A stretch of DNA of 64,000 nt from Saprospiraceae bacterium (GCA_016714895.1 JADKBV010000011.1:1364001-1428000); one strand, 5' to 3'. Shown: positions 1 through 9,756, counted from the stretch's first letter. Program-made: numbers and translations. Notes: generated from the sequence alone by a model not told the origin.

Positions 1-2628
1 CGAAATTGAAATCACCAGTGGATTTGCGTTCGATATCACATTGTGTTTTACCGCATTTTCTGTCAAAAGTTGTAAAGTGAGCGGAATAACGTAAACGCCT
101 TGGGTGTTATTTCCGGTTTTGAATTGGATGATTAAGTTTTTACCAAATCTTTGTTTTAACAAAAACAAATAGTCATCATGAATTTTTAATTCTTCTGCGA
201 GGCTGATCAGGTTTTTATCGCGATATTCCAGCATGTTACGATAAAAATCAGACAATTTTTCCACGTAAGTGATGGCATCCTGTTTATTTTCTTCTATTGT
301 CCCGATCAGGGTATTAAAACTATTAAACAAAAAGTGGGGGTTGATCTGGCTTTTTAAGGTATCCAACTGCATTTTTACTTTTTCATTTTCAATATCGGAT
401 ATCCTCTTTTTTTGTTGTATCCGATATTTTATGATGACATACCCGGCCACCAATAATAAGGTGACACTCAGCAGGATAAACCACCAGGTCTTATAAAACG
501 GAGGATTGATGGTAAAGGAAAAAGTATAAGCTTCCTTTGGAAAAAATGCATTTGCCAAACCGATTTCCATCGTAAAAGTGTACGTTCCGGGTTGGAGTTC
601 TGTGTACAATAATGACGGGTCTCTTGTATACCGCCAATCACTTTCGACCGGTTCAAGTTTGTAGCGGAATTGCAGGTGGGTCGGATCCGGAAAATAAATG
701 CCGCTGAAGTCAACATTCAGATTGTGGTGGTCATGCGATAGTATATTAACAGAATCCTTTTTCAGGTAAATATTGCCGCAACGGACATAGTTGGCTATAA
801 GTTTTGGTTTTACGTTGGTGCCTGTTCCGCGTTTGAACCGAACGACATGGCCCGGAATGCCCAGATAATAATTGGAGTTATTGTTTTTTGAAAAACTATT
901 AATATTTTGTTTCCATTTACTGAAAGAGGTCGGGTTTCCTGAATACAAAATTTCAAGGGTCACCGGATCAATTTTATCATAACCGAATTCGTGAAAAACC
1001 AGGAGCGTCCCGTCAGGTTCCGTACATATTCCTGAAATTTTATCAGAGGTGAGACCCAGGCTTTTGGTATACCATGATGTAGTTTTACCATCTCTGTATC
1101 CGAGTCCTTTTTCAGGACTCACAAACCAAATTTTATTGCCTTTGCCTTCGGTCACAGAAATGATGGATTCGTCAGGCACAATTGTTTTTAACTGCCCGTC
1201 AGAAAGAAGTATCAATCCTTTTCCTTCCGTGCCTATCCAGAGGTTTTGATTTTTATCGGCATAAAGGGTGTAGATATAATCTGTCGGCAAACCATCATTT
1301 GAGGTCAGCTTTTTTTGAGGTTTTCCCGTTCTGTCAAAAACCTGGATACCGGCCAGAGTCGCTATCCATACTTCATTTTTATAGGAGGTGATCGAAAAAA
1401 TGTTATTATTGACCAAACCTTTTTTTTCATTTATTCCGGTTTGTTTTTGTGTCAGCAGATCCATAATAATTAAACCTTTGCCGTAAGTGCCTGCCCACAA
1501 AATATTTTTTTCTTCGTCAAGCCAAAGACTGATGATATTTTCATTTTTCAACAGTGGAGTTTGTTTGCCATCATGATTTAAAAAATACAAACCGGTTTCG
1601 TCACCGATATAAATACCTGCTTCCGTGGTGGTAATAGCCTGAATATTACTGAGGCCGACATCATAAATGATCAGGTCACTTTGTACCGAAAGTAATCCGT
1701 TGTTTTTGCACAAAAGCCATAATATTCCATCATGATCTATGATCAGGTCTATCATAGAAACATCATTTTCAAGTCCTTTCAGGGTGAATTTTTCCGTTTT
1801 TTGGGTCGATAAGTCATAGGTCCAAAGGGGTTTTTCGCCTTTTTCATCAATTACATATATTTTTCCTTTGCCAATAGTGATACCTGACCTTACGGAAAAA
1901 GGAAAATCGAGTTTTTTTGCAGTTTTGTCAGGAATGTGTACCAACCAAACCTCGCCATCGTAGGTGATGCCTAATATATTTTCGGTAGAAATATCGTACA
2001 ACAATTTGGTGAATATCAGACCGGAGATGGCCGGCTCTGTCACCAACGGAAATACCACTTTTGTTTCGTTTTCTGTTTTAAGGACATATAAACCTTTGTC
2101 TGTAGCGGCATATATCTGTTGATTCCGGTCGCTGACTGCACAGTAGATGTCATTTCCACCCAAACCATCTTCTTCGTTGATATTATACAAATGTTTTCCG
2201 TCGTGGTAATAAAAACCTTCACCATAGGTAGTCATCCAAAAGGTATTGTTTTTTTGTATATAACCTGTCGCTGAAATTTTGGATTTTGGCCAACCTTCTT
2301 CTATGTTCCAGGGTAAAAAACTTTGATTTTGCCACGTAAAGATGGCACCATCTTCATATCCGACCCACATTTTTTTACCATCATGAAATAAAGAACTGAT
2401 TTCAAAAGAATCATTTTTTCTGCTTTTCTGAATAAATTTTTTTCCATCATAACGGATTAAACCCTTTTTGGTGGAAATGTATAAAAAGGGGTCATTACTT
2501 CTGTACAGACCGGTATAGTCCAGGTTGGTAAACTGCAACTGTATATCATGATGTACCGGAGTCAGGTATTGTGTCTGACCGGATACTAAAATTATACATA
2601 TAAACAGAAAACTCAGAACTATCCTCAT
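1..2628 (-). CDS. Propeller-type sensor histidine kinase (Reg_prop / Y_Y_Y / LytS-type kinase), 3' end outside window
   Basis: The minus-strand frame is open from an ATG at 2628 to the window edge, giving about 876 residues with no stop. An N-terminal signal-like stretch is followed by many beta-propeller repeats (for example GLPTDYIYTLYADKNQNLW near the middle). A Y_Y_Y-like domain follows (FRYKLEPVESDWRYT), then one membrane helix near 490-510, then a LytS-type His_kinase with the H-box INPHFLFNSFNTL and the N-box LTENAVKHN close to the edge. In this family a periplasmic propeller senses a ligand and the cytoplasmic kinase phosphorylates a LytTR regulator. The ATG overlaps the stop of the upstream YceI gene (ATGA), so the two are probably one operon. 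The ligand is unknown. Confidence 0.88.
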   Translation of the reverse strand, partial: MRIVLSFLFICIILVSGQTQYLTPVHHDIQLQFTNLDYTGLYRSNDPFLYISTKKGLIRYDGKKFIQKSRKNDSFEISSLFHDGKKMWVGYEDGAIFTWQNQSFLPWNIEEGWPKSKISATGYIQKNNTFWMTTYGEGFYYHDGKHLYNINEEDGLGGNDIYCAVSDRNQQIYAATDKGLYVLKTENETKVVFPLVTEPAISGLIFTKLLYDISTENILGITYDGEVWLVHIPDKTAKKLDFPFSVRSGITIGKGKIYVIDEKGEKPLWTYDLSTQKTEKFTLKGLENDVSMIDLIIDHDGILWLLCKNNGLLSVQSDLIIYDVGLSNIQAITTTEAGIYIGDETGLYFLNHDGKQTPLLKNENIISLWLDEEKNILWAGTYGKGLIIMDLLTQKQTGINEKKGLVNNNIFSITSYKNEVWIATLAGIQVFDRTGKPQKKLTSNDGLPTDYIYTLYADKNQNLWIGTEGKGLILLSDGQLKTIVPDESIISVTEGKGNKIWFVSPEKGLGYRDGKTTSWYTKSLGLTSDKISGICTEPDGTLLVFHEFGYDKIDPVTLEILYSGNPTSFSKWKQNINSFSKNNNSNYYLGIPGHVVRFKRGTGTNVKPKLIANYVRCGNIYLKKDSVNILSHDHHNLNVDFSGIYFPDPTHLQFRYKLEPVESDWRYTRDPSLLYTELQPGTYTFTMEIGLANAFFPKEAYTFSFTINPPFYKTWWFILLSVTLLLVAGYVIIKYRIQQKKRISDIENEKVKMQLDTLKSQINPHFLFNSFNTLIGTIEENKQDAITYVEKLSDFYRNMLEYRDKNLISLAEELKIHDDYLFLLKQRFGKNLIIQFKTGNNTQGVYVIPLTLQLLTENAVKHNVISNANPLVISIS

Positions 2629-3164
2629 GGAATTAAAGCTTCTCCCGTTACAAAAACTTTGATTTCTTCCGCGATTTTTTTGTGTACGATCTTGGGAATG
2701 ACGATGTTATATTCGTCAAGAAGAATGGTAAACTGACTTTCCAAAAATATTTTATTACCTTTCACCCGAATGGTATTTTTGAGAATACGTTCTTTTTTGA
2801 CTCCGTGAATGGTAAAAAATCCCTTGCTCCGAACTTCGTAAACCCCGTCAACACCCGATGGAAATTTATCCAGTAATTTTCCTGCATAAGTGATATTGGG
2901 AAAGGTACCGGATTCCATATAGTTTTCATGAAAATGTTCTTTTTGTAATGCAGAATTAAATCCTTCAAACGACTTCAAGGGTATCGTAAAAGCAAATGTT
3001 GATTTTTCAACATCAATGAGTCCGTTCAGTTTTTTACTTTCTGCCGAAATCATTTCCAACGGAGCATCAGAAATGAACGATACGTTACCTTTTATCTGCC
3101 ATTTTTGGGAAAACAATTCTCCACTGAACAGGATACATATTATAATGATATAAAATCGAATCAT
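2625..3164 (-). CDS. YceI family periplasmic protein
   Basis: This 179-residue protein has a hydrophobic signal peptide after Met at 3164; an ATG 13 codons upstream would leave a poor leader, so the inner start is preferred. The mature part follows the YceI lipocalin-like pattern: WQIKGNVSFISDAP, then GLIDVEKSTFAFTIPLKSF, the HFHENYMES stretch, and KGFFTIHGVKKE. YceI proteins are periplasmic beta-barrels that bind lipid or isoprenoid ligands. The stop codon overlaps the ATG of the propeller sensor kinase, implying translational coupling. The coupling suggests, by inference only, that the two gene products act on one envelope signal. Confidence 0.85.
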   Translation of the reverse strand: MIRFYIIIICILFSGELFSQKWQIKGNVSFISDAPLEMISAESKKLNGLIDVEKSTFAFTIPLKSFEGFNSALQKEHFHENYMESGTFPNITYAGKLLDKFPSGVDGVYEVRSKGFFTIHGVKKERILKNTIRVKGNKIFLESQFTILLDEYNIVIPKIVHKKIAEEIKVFVTGEALIP

Positions 3165-3311
3165 GATACAAAAGTATTGAATTGTTTGGTTTATCTGCTT
3201 CATTTGCTGCTGATTCGGGAAAAAGCCTTACTGAAACCAATTGTCGTCCCATTCCGGTTTTTAAATTGTCTGATTCGGACAGGAAACTTCGTTTATTAAA
3301 AAAGCACGCAG

Positions 3312-3319
3312 TACATTTG
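3312..3319 (+). promoter_or_regulatory. Bacteroidota -7 promoter element (TACATTTG)
   Basis: TACATTTG fits the Bacteroidota TAnnTTTG box and lies 18 bases before the ATG of the cytochrome lipoprotein gene. The upstream -33 TTTG element is not clear. Confidence 0.35.
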
Positions 3320-3337
3320 TTTTAAATTAATGAAATC

Positions 3338-4291
3338 ATGCGTTTTATCATTGTTTTTCTGGTTGTCTCAGGCTTGTTTATTGGTTGCAAACACGAATTG
3401 CCTCAGGAACAAATCATACCTGTTCCGACCAGACTTACGGTGGACATTTCTTGCAGCGGTTGTCCGACCAATCCGATATGTCCCATTGTGGATGATATTC
3501 AGATCACGACTTTGACGAATTATTTTGTTTGTGCTCCAACACCTTCCGGACAAGGCAGTTTTGTGTTGGACAATAATCAATGTTTGATATGGACGCCTTC
3601 GACCAATGCTTCAGAAGTGGTTTCAACCTGTATTGTCGCTTGTACCGGTACTGTATGCGATACAACCTACGTTACTGTTTTTCCTTTCGGTGGAGGTTCT
3701 TCCAATCCCTGCAGTCCGGATACCGTATATTTTGAAAGGGATATTCTCCCTATTTTTACGGCACACTGTTCTTTTTCAGGATGCCATAATCAGGCCAGTG
3801 CCAGTGAAGGTGTGGTATTGGACAGTTATCTTAAAGTATTACAAACAGGAGGTGTAAAACCAGGTAATCCCGGTGACAGTGACCTGTTTGAAGCCATCAC
3901 AGAAACCAAACCCGACAAAGTAATGCCTCCGCCTCCGGCATCAAGGCTGACCACAGAACAAATCAGCATGATTGAGAAATGGATCAGACAGGGGGCTAAA
4001 AATAATTTTTGTGATAATGGTGGTTGTAATACGGACAACATTAGTTACAACGCTTTTGTCAAACCGGCTTTGTCGGGATGTACTACCTGTCATCAGGCGG
4101 CAAATCAAAGTGGCGGCGTCAGGTTGGATACATATGCCGAAGTTAAAGCCGTTGCTGCCAACGGAAAACTGTATGGTTCGATATCCTGGCAAAACGGATT
4201 TTCCCGAATGCCTTCCGGTGGCAATAAAATGAATGACTGCAACATATCCAAAATCAAAAGTTGGATTGACGCAGGAAGTCCGGAAAATTGA
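3338..4291 (+). CDS. Cytochrome c-like lipoprotein with two haem-binding sites
   Basis: This 317-residue protein has a lipoprotein signal (lipobox cysteine at residue 17, LFIGC). A cysteine-rich segment (about residues 38-110) is followed by two cytochrome-like modules. The first carries a CX4CH site (C144, C149, H150) and MPPPPASRLTTEQISMIEKW, which resembles planctomycete-type cytochrome domains. The second carries a standard CXXCH (C248, C251, H252) and ends in KIKSWIDAGSPEN. It is probably an outer-membrane or periplasmic electron carrier or haem-containing sensor. The electron partner is not evident from the neighbours. The CX4CH spacing is unusual. Confidence 0.75.
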   Translation: MRFIIVFLVVSGLFIGCKHELPQEQIIPVPTRLTVDISCSGCPTNPICPIVDDIQITTLTNYFVCAPTPSGQGSFVLDNNQCLIWTPSTNASEVVSTCIVACTGTVCDTTYVTVFPFGGGSSNPCSPDTVYFERDILPIFTAHCSFSGCHNQASASEGVVLDSYLKVLQTGGVKPGNPGDSDLFEAITETKPDKVMPPPPASRLTTEQISMIEKWIRQGAKNNFCDNGGCNTDNISYNAFVKPALSGCTTCHQAANQSGGVRLDTYAEVKAVAANGKLYGSISWQNGFSRMPSGGNKMNDCNISKIKSWIDAGSPEN

Positions 4292-4483
4292 CGTAGTTAA
4301 ATTTAGCATCAACCGTTTTTTCAGATCTTTTTCCCGAGGGCATTTTACTGTTTCGGATTTCGGAACATAAACCGGATGTAAGAGGTAATCTTCAGTTTAG
4401 AGTTTTAAATTTTTCAACAGCAGCATCTGTCTGTAATGACTTTAGTATATCATTTATTCAATCACTTTTTAAAATGTAGTATC

Positions 4484-4927
4484 ATGAAAAATCTTTTTTT
4501 TATTATTTTTATGTCTGTCATGCTATTTTCCTGCGAACAGGATGACAATAGTCAGAATAATTCTTCAGGAAACACCAACATTTCGCAACAGGATCTGAAC
4601 GGCAACTGGAGGATTACTTATTTTGCGGAAGACGGAAGAGATGAAACCTTTTATTTCTCCGGCTATACTTTTACCTTTAGTAATAACGTGGTGGCGGCCA
4701 CGAAGGGCAGTACGGTGGTCAACGGAGTGTATTCCCTTTCAGGAAGCAGTAGTAGTAGCGGAAGTAGTTCAGGATCGAAATTTATTTTAACTTTTCCTGA
4801 AACTGATCCATGGGAAGAGTTGAATGAGGATTGGGACATCCTTGAAAAATCCGCGAATAAAATCAAACTCAAACACATCAGCGGAGGCAACGGAGGAACT
4901 GACGATCTGGTTTTTGAGAAGAATTAA
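4484..4927 (+). CDS. Lipocalin-like lipoprotein, function unknown
   Basis: This 147-residue protein starts at ATG 4484; an earlier ATG at 4436 lacks a signal peptide directly behind it. The leader ends at a lipobox (VMLFSC, Cys about 18). A low-complexity Asn/Ser linker precedes DLNGNWRITYFAEDG, a pattern common in small Bacteroidota lipocalin-like lipoproteins. A Ser/Gly-rich loop (SSSSSGSSSGS) interrupts the barrel, and the C-terminus contains KIKLKH and DLVFEKN strands. It is presumably periplasmic. Ligand and role are unknown. Confidence 0.6.
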   Translation: MKNLFFIIFMSVMLFSCEQDDNSQNNSSGNTNISQQDLNGNWRITYFAEDGRDETFYFSGYTFTFSNNVVAATKGSTVVNGVYSLSGSSSSSGSSSGSKFILTFPETDPWEELNEDWDILEKSANKIKLKHISGGNGGTDDLVFEKN

Positions 4928-5016
4928 AACCACAGATTTTTTTAAGTTTGGAATGAAAAAATGTAAAGTATTTTACAATTTTTATTTACCTTAGCGTTTT
5001 GCTAACAGCCGACCTG

Positions 5017-6714
5017 ATGGATAAAAAAATTTGTTTATACATAATTTTCTTCATTACAATATTTTGTGATGTTTACGGACAAAAACCTTATGTCCAGTTG
5101 CAGACTTCCGGTGGATATTCTATCCCTTTGATGGATGCTTCCAATACTACCCATTTTGTCGATCCGGGGTGGAATGCCAATCTGGCTTTTTCCATGTTTT
5201 ACGGAAAATTTGGTATTATGGCGGGTGGTGGCTACCAACGGAATAATGCATATGCGCCTTTCCAAAGATACATAGTTGACAAATACAAAGAATTTCCTTC
5301 GGTTAATAATCAATATTGGACCAATGCCTATGGTATGTTCGGTCCGGCATTCAAACTTACCTTCGGAAAAGCCGAGATAGACTTTTTTGCACAAATCGGC
5401 ATGGCCAATCTTTCGGTTCCTGAACTCCCATATTCCAAAAGACTGTTTGGGCAAAATGTTGAAATCGCCAGATACAACGGAGAAAATACAGAATTAACTC
5501 CTTTCTGGAAAGGTGGTTTTACATTCCATTACAGAGTGTATAAAAGTTTAGGTATCTGTCTTGAACCTTCTTTTTTGTCAAATATGTATCTTCGGAAAAC
5601 CAAAACATCCTTCAGATACGTCGATGCATTTGATAACAACCAAAACGGTGTGGTGGACGAAGTCGAATTTACAGAAGCCCCTATAGTTCGTGATTTCAGA
5701 GAAATCGTTTTTTCAAGCGCCAACATCAATCTTGGAGTAAGTCTGCAATTGGGCCGTACACCCAAACAAGTTAAACCTGTTCCTATGATCTCAGTTGATG
5801 ATACGGTTCCGGTGACGGATTCTGATAAAACATCTGAACAACCTATCGTAGTTACCGATGATAAAAAGATGGATGATACCATAAATGCTTCGGAATCGGG
5901 TAAAATACCGGCTGAAAATAAAATTGTAAAAACAGACACAACGGATATTACTTCCGTTGATTCCTTACCCTCCGTAAGTAAAACTGAAATTGATGTAACG
6001 GATAAATCCGAAACTCAATACGATGAGGCGGAGGCTGGGTTTTTATACAAAGCAGGTGAATTGTACTTTCAGACCAACGACTTTGAAAATGCTGTGGCTT
6101 GTTTTAATAAAATCAAAAATGACCCTAACCAGTTGATGGCAAAATACATGTTTGCACTGTCTATGTGTGAAATGTTAAATTGTGAGGAAGCTGAAAAAGA
6201 ATATCAGCTTTTTTCTGAATTATATAATCATGGTGACAAAGGGGTTTTGCATACCGTGTACAAATCCCATCAGAAAAAATGTTTGTCGGATCTCGAAGAA
6301 CAAAAAAAAGAAGCTCTACGACGCGAAAATGAGATATTGGCAAATAATTACAATCCGTCGGCTTCAAAAAATCCTGTTGATGATGGAATCAAAGGTGAAT
6401 CGGTTAATACCAACAAAACAACCCCGGGCGATAAAACCGGAAAGTTTGTTTCTCAGGATGGTAAAACCTACAAAATACAGTTTGTCGCTCTGCGTTTATC
6501 CAACAAAACATTTCCTAAAATGGAAGGAATAGGTAATATCACGCATGAATTTTACCCAAAAAAATCCATGTATCGCTACACCCTCGGACCTTTTGATACA
6601 GAAGATGAAGCCGTTTCAGATATGTTGAAAGTTCGTGCCATGGGATTTCAGGATGCTTTTTTAGCGGTATATAAAAACGGAAAAAGAATAAATACTTTGT
6701 ATCATGCCAGGTAG
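5017..6714 (+). CDS. Outer-membrane barrel-like protein with TPR-like and SPOR domains
   Basis: This 565-residue protein starts at ATG 5017, with a signal peptide ending near DVYGQ. Residues about 20-260 look like an outer-membrane beta-barrel (alternating aromatic strands such as YGKFGIMAGGGYQRN). An extracellular loop contains a canonical EF-hand calcium loop at about residues 206-217 (DNNQNGVVDEVE). An acidic Thr/Ser linker and a TPR-like segment (residues about 340-420) follow. The last about 80 residues (KTYKIQFVALRLS through FQDAFLAVYKNGKRI) match a SPOR peptidoglycan-binding domain. It may tether the outer membrane to denuded septal glycan. It overlaps the following PBP4 gene by 11 bases. 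Confidence 0.7.
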   Translation: MDKKICLYIIFFITIFCDVYGQKPYVQLQTSGGYSIPLMDASNTTHFVDPGWNANLAFSMFYGKFGIMAGGGYQRNNAYAPFQRYIVDKYKEFPSVNNQYWTNAYGMFGPAFKLTFGKAEIDFFAQIGMANLSVPELPYSKRLFGQNVEIARYNGENTELTPFWKGGFTFHYRVYKSLGICLEPSFLSNMYLRKTKTSFRYVDAFDNNQNGVVDEVEFTEAPIVRDFREIVFSSANINLGVSLQLGRTPKQVKPVPMISVDDTVPVTDSDKTSEQPIVVTDDKKMDDTINASESGKIPAENKIVKTDTTDITSVDSLPSVSKTEIDVTDKSETQYDEAEAGFLYKAGELYFQTNDFENAVACFNKIKNDPNQLMAKYMFALSMCEMLNCEEAEKEYQLFSELYNHGDKGVLHTVYKSHQKKCLSDLEEQKKEALRRENEILANNYNPSASKNPVDDGIKGESVNTNKTTPGDKTGKFVSQDGKTYKIQFVALRLSNKTFPKMEGIGNITHEFYPKKSMYRYTLGPFDTEDEAVSDMLKVRAMGFQDAFLAVYKNGKRINTLYHAR

Positions 6715-7993
6715 GCAAATACCTGTTTTTTGTATTATCCTTTTTTTTCTTTTTTCTTGTGGTGTTAAACGTACCGTTCCGTTAGCTCCAAACAAAAATG
6801 TTTTTGAAATATTTTTGGAGGACCCTGCCATCCGGTCAGCGCAGTGTGGTTTTATTTTTAAAGAAGTTGAAAACAACACCCCTTTGGCAACAGAAAGGGA
6901 GCATACCTTTTTTACTCCGGCGAGCAATACAAAAATTATCACCACATATCTGATGTTGGAATCAAGTTGGGATTCTACAATAACCGCAAGATATGGTTTG
7001 ACATCAAAAAACGCTATTTGTATCGAACCTATGGGCGACCCAACTTTTTTGCACCGGGATTTTTCCGGCCATTTTATGTATGATCTTTTGTCAAAGTTTG
7101 ATACCATTTTTATCAAAAAGGACTCAACTTTTTTGAAATATGGCAAAGGATGGGCATGGGATGATTATGACCGGTATTTTATGCCGGAAATGTCCTTTTT
7201 TCCGGTTTATGGTAATACTGTTTTGATCCAAAAATCAGATTCTGTTTTGACGACAGAACCGCCTCTGTTTGTGGACAGTCTGCAGGAAATTGACCTTCCG
7301 TTCAAAAGGCACTACACACAGAATGTTTTTAACGTTGGACAAATCTCAAAATTTCCCGCCATCATTCCATTTGTGACACAGGATAGCCTGCTTTCTGACT
7401 TGCTGAGAGACACGTTGCCCAATCATCCGCAGATTTATTTTGTAAAAACATGTCCTGTCGATACAGATATGGTGGTAAAAGGCAAAACTATGGATTCAGT
7501 CCTTTTGTATTTTATGGTCAACAGTGATAATTTTATTGGTGAGCAACTGGTGTATGCATTGGCAAAAAGCAGTGGAGGAACAAGAGATCCCGGCATGTTT
7601 ATCAATTCCAGTTTGGATACTTTATTTCAGGATTCTGTGATGTCCTACAGGTTTTTTGATGCCAGCGGGCTGAGCCGGTACAACCAGGTGACGCCTGCCT
7701 GGATGGCAAAACTGCTTGAATCCCAATGGCAGCGGTTCGGTCATGATAAAATCAAATCCGTTTACCCGGTTGGAAAAAAAGGGCAACTTCCAGACGAATT
7801 TATTATTTTTGGTGATGATTTGATGGCAAAAACCGGCAGTATGCGGAATGTATTTGCATTAAGCGGCTATCTAAAGTCTGCCTCAGGAAAATGGTTTGTT
7901 TTTTCAATTATGATTAATGGTCATATGTCGACACAAAAATCCGTCCGGAATGCTATGAACTCATTACTGGAAATGGTCAGGAAACAAAATTAA
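6704..7993 (+). CDS. dacB: D-alanyl-D-alanine carboxypeptidase/endopeptidase, PBP4 type (peptidase S13)
   Basis: This 429-residue protein has the three active-site motifs of serine penicillin-binding proteins: SxxK as SNTK near residue 77, SxN as SDN near 273, and KTG near 376 (AKTGSMRNVFALSGY). The leader ends in a lipobox (FLFSCG), so it is probably a periplasm-facing lipoprotein. S13 enzymes trim or cleave peptidoglycan peptides. Its start lies inside the upstream SPOR-protein gene, implying co-translation of two peptidoglycan-related products. Confidence 0.88.
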   Translation: MPGRQIPVFCIILFFLFSCGVKRTVPLAPNKNVFEIFLEDPAIRSAQCGFIFKEVENNTPLATEREHTFFTPASNTKIITTYLMLESSWDSTITARYGLTSKNAICIEPMGDPTFLHRDFSGHFMYDLLSKFDTIFIKKDSTFLKYGKGWAWDDYDRYFMPEMSFFPVYGNTVLIQKSDSVLTTEPPLFVDSLQEIDLPFKRHYTQNVFNVGQISKFPAIIPFVTQDSLLSDLLRDTLPNHPQIYFVKTCPVDTDMVVKGKTMDSVLLYFMVNSDNFIGEQLVYALAKSSGGTRDPGMFINSSLDTLFQDSVMSYRFFDASGLSRYNQVTPAWMAKLLESQWQRFGHDKIKSVYPVGKKGQLPDEFIIFGDDLMAKTGSMRNVFALSGYLKSASGKWFVFSIMINGHMSTQKSVRNAMNSLLEMVRKQN

Positions 7994-8195
7994 ACCCATT
8001 TCCATGAGATTAAAACGGGTAGTCTTTTTGGTATCACAAACCTATTGGTTTTTAGTTTACTAATTTTCTTGAAAACTAAGGGAAATGTTAAATATCTTTA
8101 TCATGTTTACACGTTTTCCGAAATAATAATGGTAAAAGTTTGTAGGTTTCGGAGTTTGACGTATTTTTGTATTGGTTGCCAATGATTTATGAGCT

Positions 8196-9296
8196 ATGTA
8201 TAAACGATTTAGTTTTGTCTTTTTTTTGATTTTTTTGACCTTTCAGTCTTTTGGCCAAAACCCTTGTGAAGTATCCAATATATGGTTCAGAAGACAAAGT
8301 CAGATTGACAGTTTTCCAATCATTTACGGCCATTGTGACCAAATAGATACAACCATTCATATCGTAGGTTCCGATATTGTTTCTTTGGATAGTTTGTATC
8401 CATTAAAGTATGTTCGCACGATGTTTATCAGGCTTACAAACATTAAAAATGTGAGGGGATTGCAAGGACTTGATTCTGCGGGACACATTACTGTTATCAA
8501 AAATTATATCCTTGGAGATATAAAGGATATAAAAAATTTGAAAATTGTGGGTTCAGTTCTTTTGTCCAATAATGTCAATCTTATAAACTTACAGGGTTTG
8601 GACATGGATAGCGTAAATTCGATCTCTATACATCAAAATACTAAACTGATCAATCTGAATGGGTTACAGCCTAAAAAAATACAAAATTTAGGGGTGTCTG
8701 ATAATATCAATATGATCAGTTTGTCGGAATCGGGCATAGATTCTGTTGAATATTTACAAGTGGGAGGAGATTACATTATCCTAAAGGATATTGAAACCTT
8801 ACGTCCTAAGCAGGTTTGGATAAGTAATTCTGTTTCATTAACGGACATCAGTGCTTTAAATAATCTAAAGGATGTATCTCGCATTAGATTATATTTATTA
8901 ACCAATTTGAAAAACTGTGCCATCCCCATTATTTGTGAAAATATAGACAGAGAGGGATTTTTATATGTAGAATACAATGGGGTGGGGTGCCGCACGATCG
9001 AAGAAATCAAAGCTGCCTGTTTGGTCAGTAGTTTGGACTTGTCCGACGATCATTTTTTAATACATCCCAATCCTTTTGATCAATTTTTTAGCCTGCGTCT
9101 GCCAAAAAACCGAAAAAATAACGGGACATTTTCGGTGTATAATGCCAATGGACAACCTGTATTATCTCTTGGTATCGGATATGATCAGGAGGTGATTTCA
9201 GTATCAACGGAATCCTGGTCAGCCGGTTTGTATTTTTATCATATTACAGCAGTTGGATCAATAAGTAGTTCGGGTAAATTGGTAAAAGTAGATTAA
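8196..9296 (+). CDS. Secreted leucine-rich-repeat-like protein with T9SS C-terminal sorting domain
   Basis: This 366-residue protein has a signal peptide ending near FQSFGQ. Residues about 40-260 contain irregular leucine-rich or receptor-L-domain-like repeats (VRGLQGLDSAGHITVIKNY; NLQGLDMDSVNSISIHQNT). The final about 80 residues form a type A type 9 secretion C-terminal domain: HPNPFDQFFSLRL, then FSVYNANGQPVLSL, then SAGLYFYHI and GKLVKVD. It is therefore expected to cross the outer membrane by T9SS and be released or anchored at the surface. The binding target is unknown. Confidence 0.78.
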   Translation: MYKRFSFVFFLIFLTFQSFGQNPCEVSNIWFRRQSQIDSFPIIYGHCDQIDTTIHIVGSDIVSLDSLYPLKYVRTMFIRLTNIKNVRGLQGLDSAGHITVIKNYILGDIKDIKNLKIVGSVLLSNNVNLINLQGLDMDSVNSISIHQNTKLINLNGLQPKKIQNLGVSDNINMISLSESGIDSVEYLQVGGDYIILKDIETLRPKQVWISNSVSLTDISALNNLKDVSRIRLYLLTNLKNCAIPIICENIDREGFLYVEYNGVGCRTIEEIKAACLVSSLDLSDDHFLIHPNPFDQFFSLRLPKNRKNNGTFSVYNANGQPVLSLGIGYDQEVISVSTESWSAGLYFYHITAVGSISSSGKLVKVD

Positions 9297-9357
9297 ACCA
9301 AAAGATTATAAAATTGATTTCACTTTGGCTTTTATTTCAAATCAAAGGACAAAAAAT

Positions 9358-9750
9358 TCAAAAGTCATTTTTCCCAATCAAATCCCACTGATTGCCATAC
9401 AAATCCTTAAACACACAAACTTTACCGTAAATCTGGATTTCCGGAGGTCTTACGATGGTTATTTTGTGTTCCAAAAGTTTTTGATAGATGTCATCAAATG
9501 TATCGGTATGCAGGAAAAATCCGACTCTTCCTCCTGTCTGATTGCCGATCCTGGAGGTTTCCTCTTCGTTTTTGGCCTTAGCCAATAAAAGAGAAAATTG
9601 TTGCTGTCCCGGAGGAGCAACCCTGACCCATCTTTTTTCGGGAGTGAGTTCGGTATCTTCCAACAATTCAAAACCAAGCACATCGTTATAAAAACGGATG
9701 GCTTCATCGTAGTCTCTGACCACGATGGTAATCGCTGCAATATAGGTCAT
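9358..9750 (-). CDS. VOC superfamily (glyoxalase/bleomycin-resistance-like) protein
   Basis: This 130-residue single-domain protein opens ITIVVRDYDEAIRFYNDVLGFEL and ends VFKDLYGNQWDLI, the paired beta-alpha-beta-beta-beta signature of the vicinal oxygen chelate fold. Such proteins act as dimers on varied substrates or bind metals or drugs. Nothing in the sequence defines its substrate. It lies 6 bases downstream of the stop side of the HMA protein gene on the same strand, so they may be co-transcribed. Confidence 0.8.
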   Translation of the reverse strand: MTYIAAITIVVRDYDEAIRFYNDVLGFELLEDTELTPEKRWVRVAPPGQQQFSLLLAKAKNEEETSRIGNQTGGRVGFFLHTDTFDDIYQKLLEHKITIVRPPEIQIYGKVCVFKDLYGNQWDLIGKNDF

Positions 9751-9756
9751 GGATGT

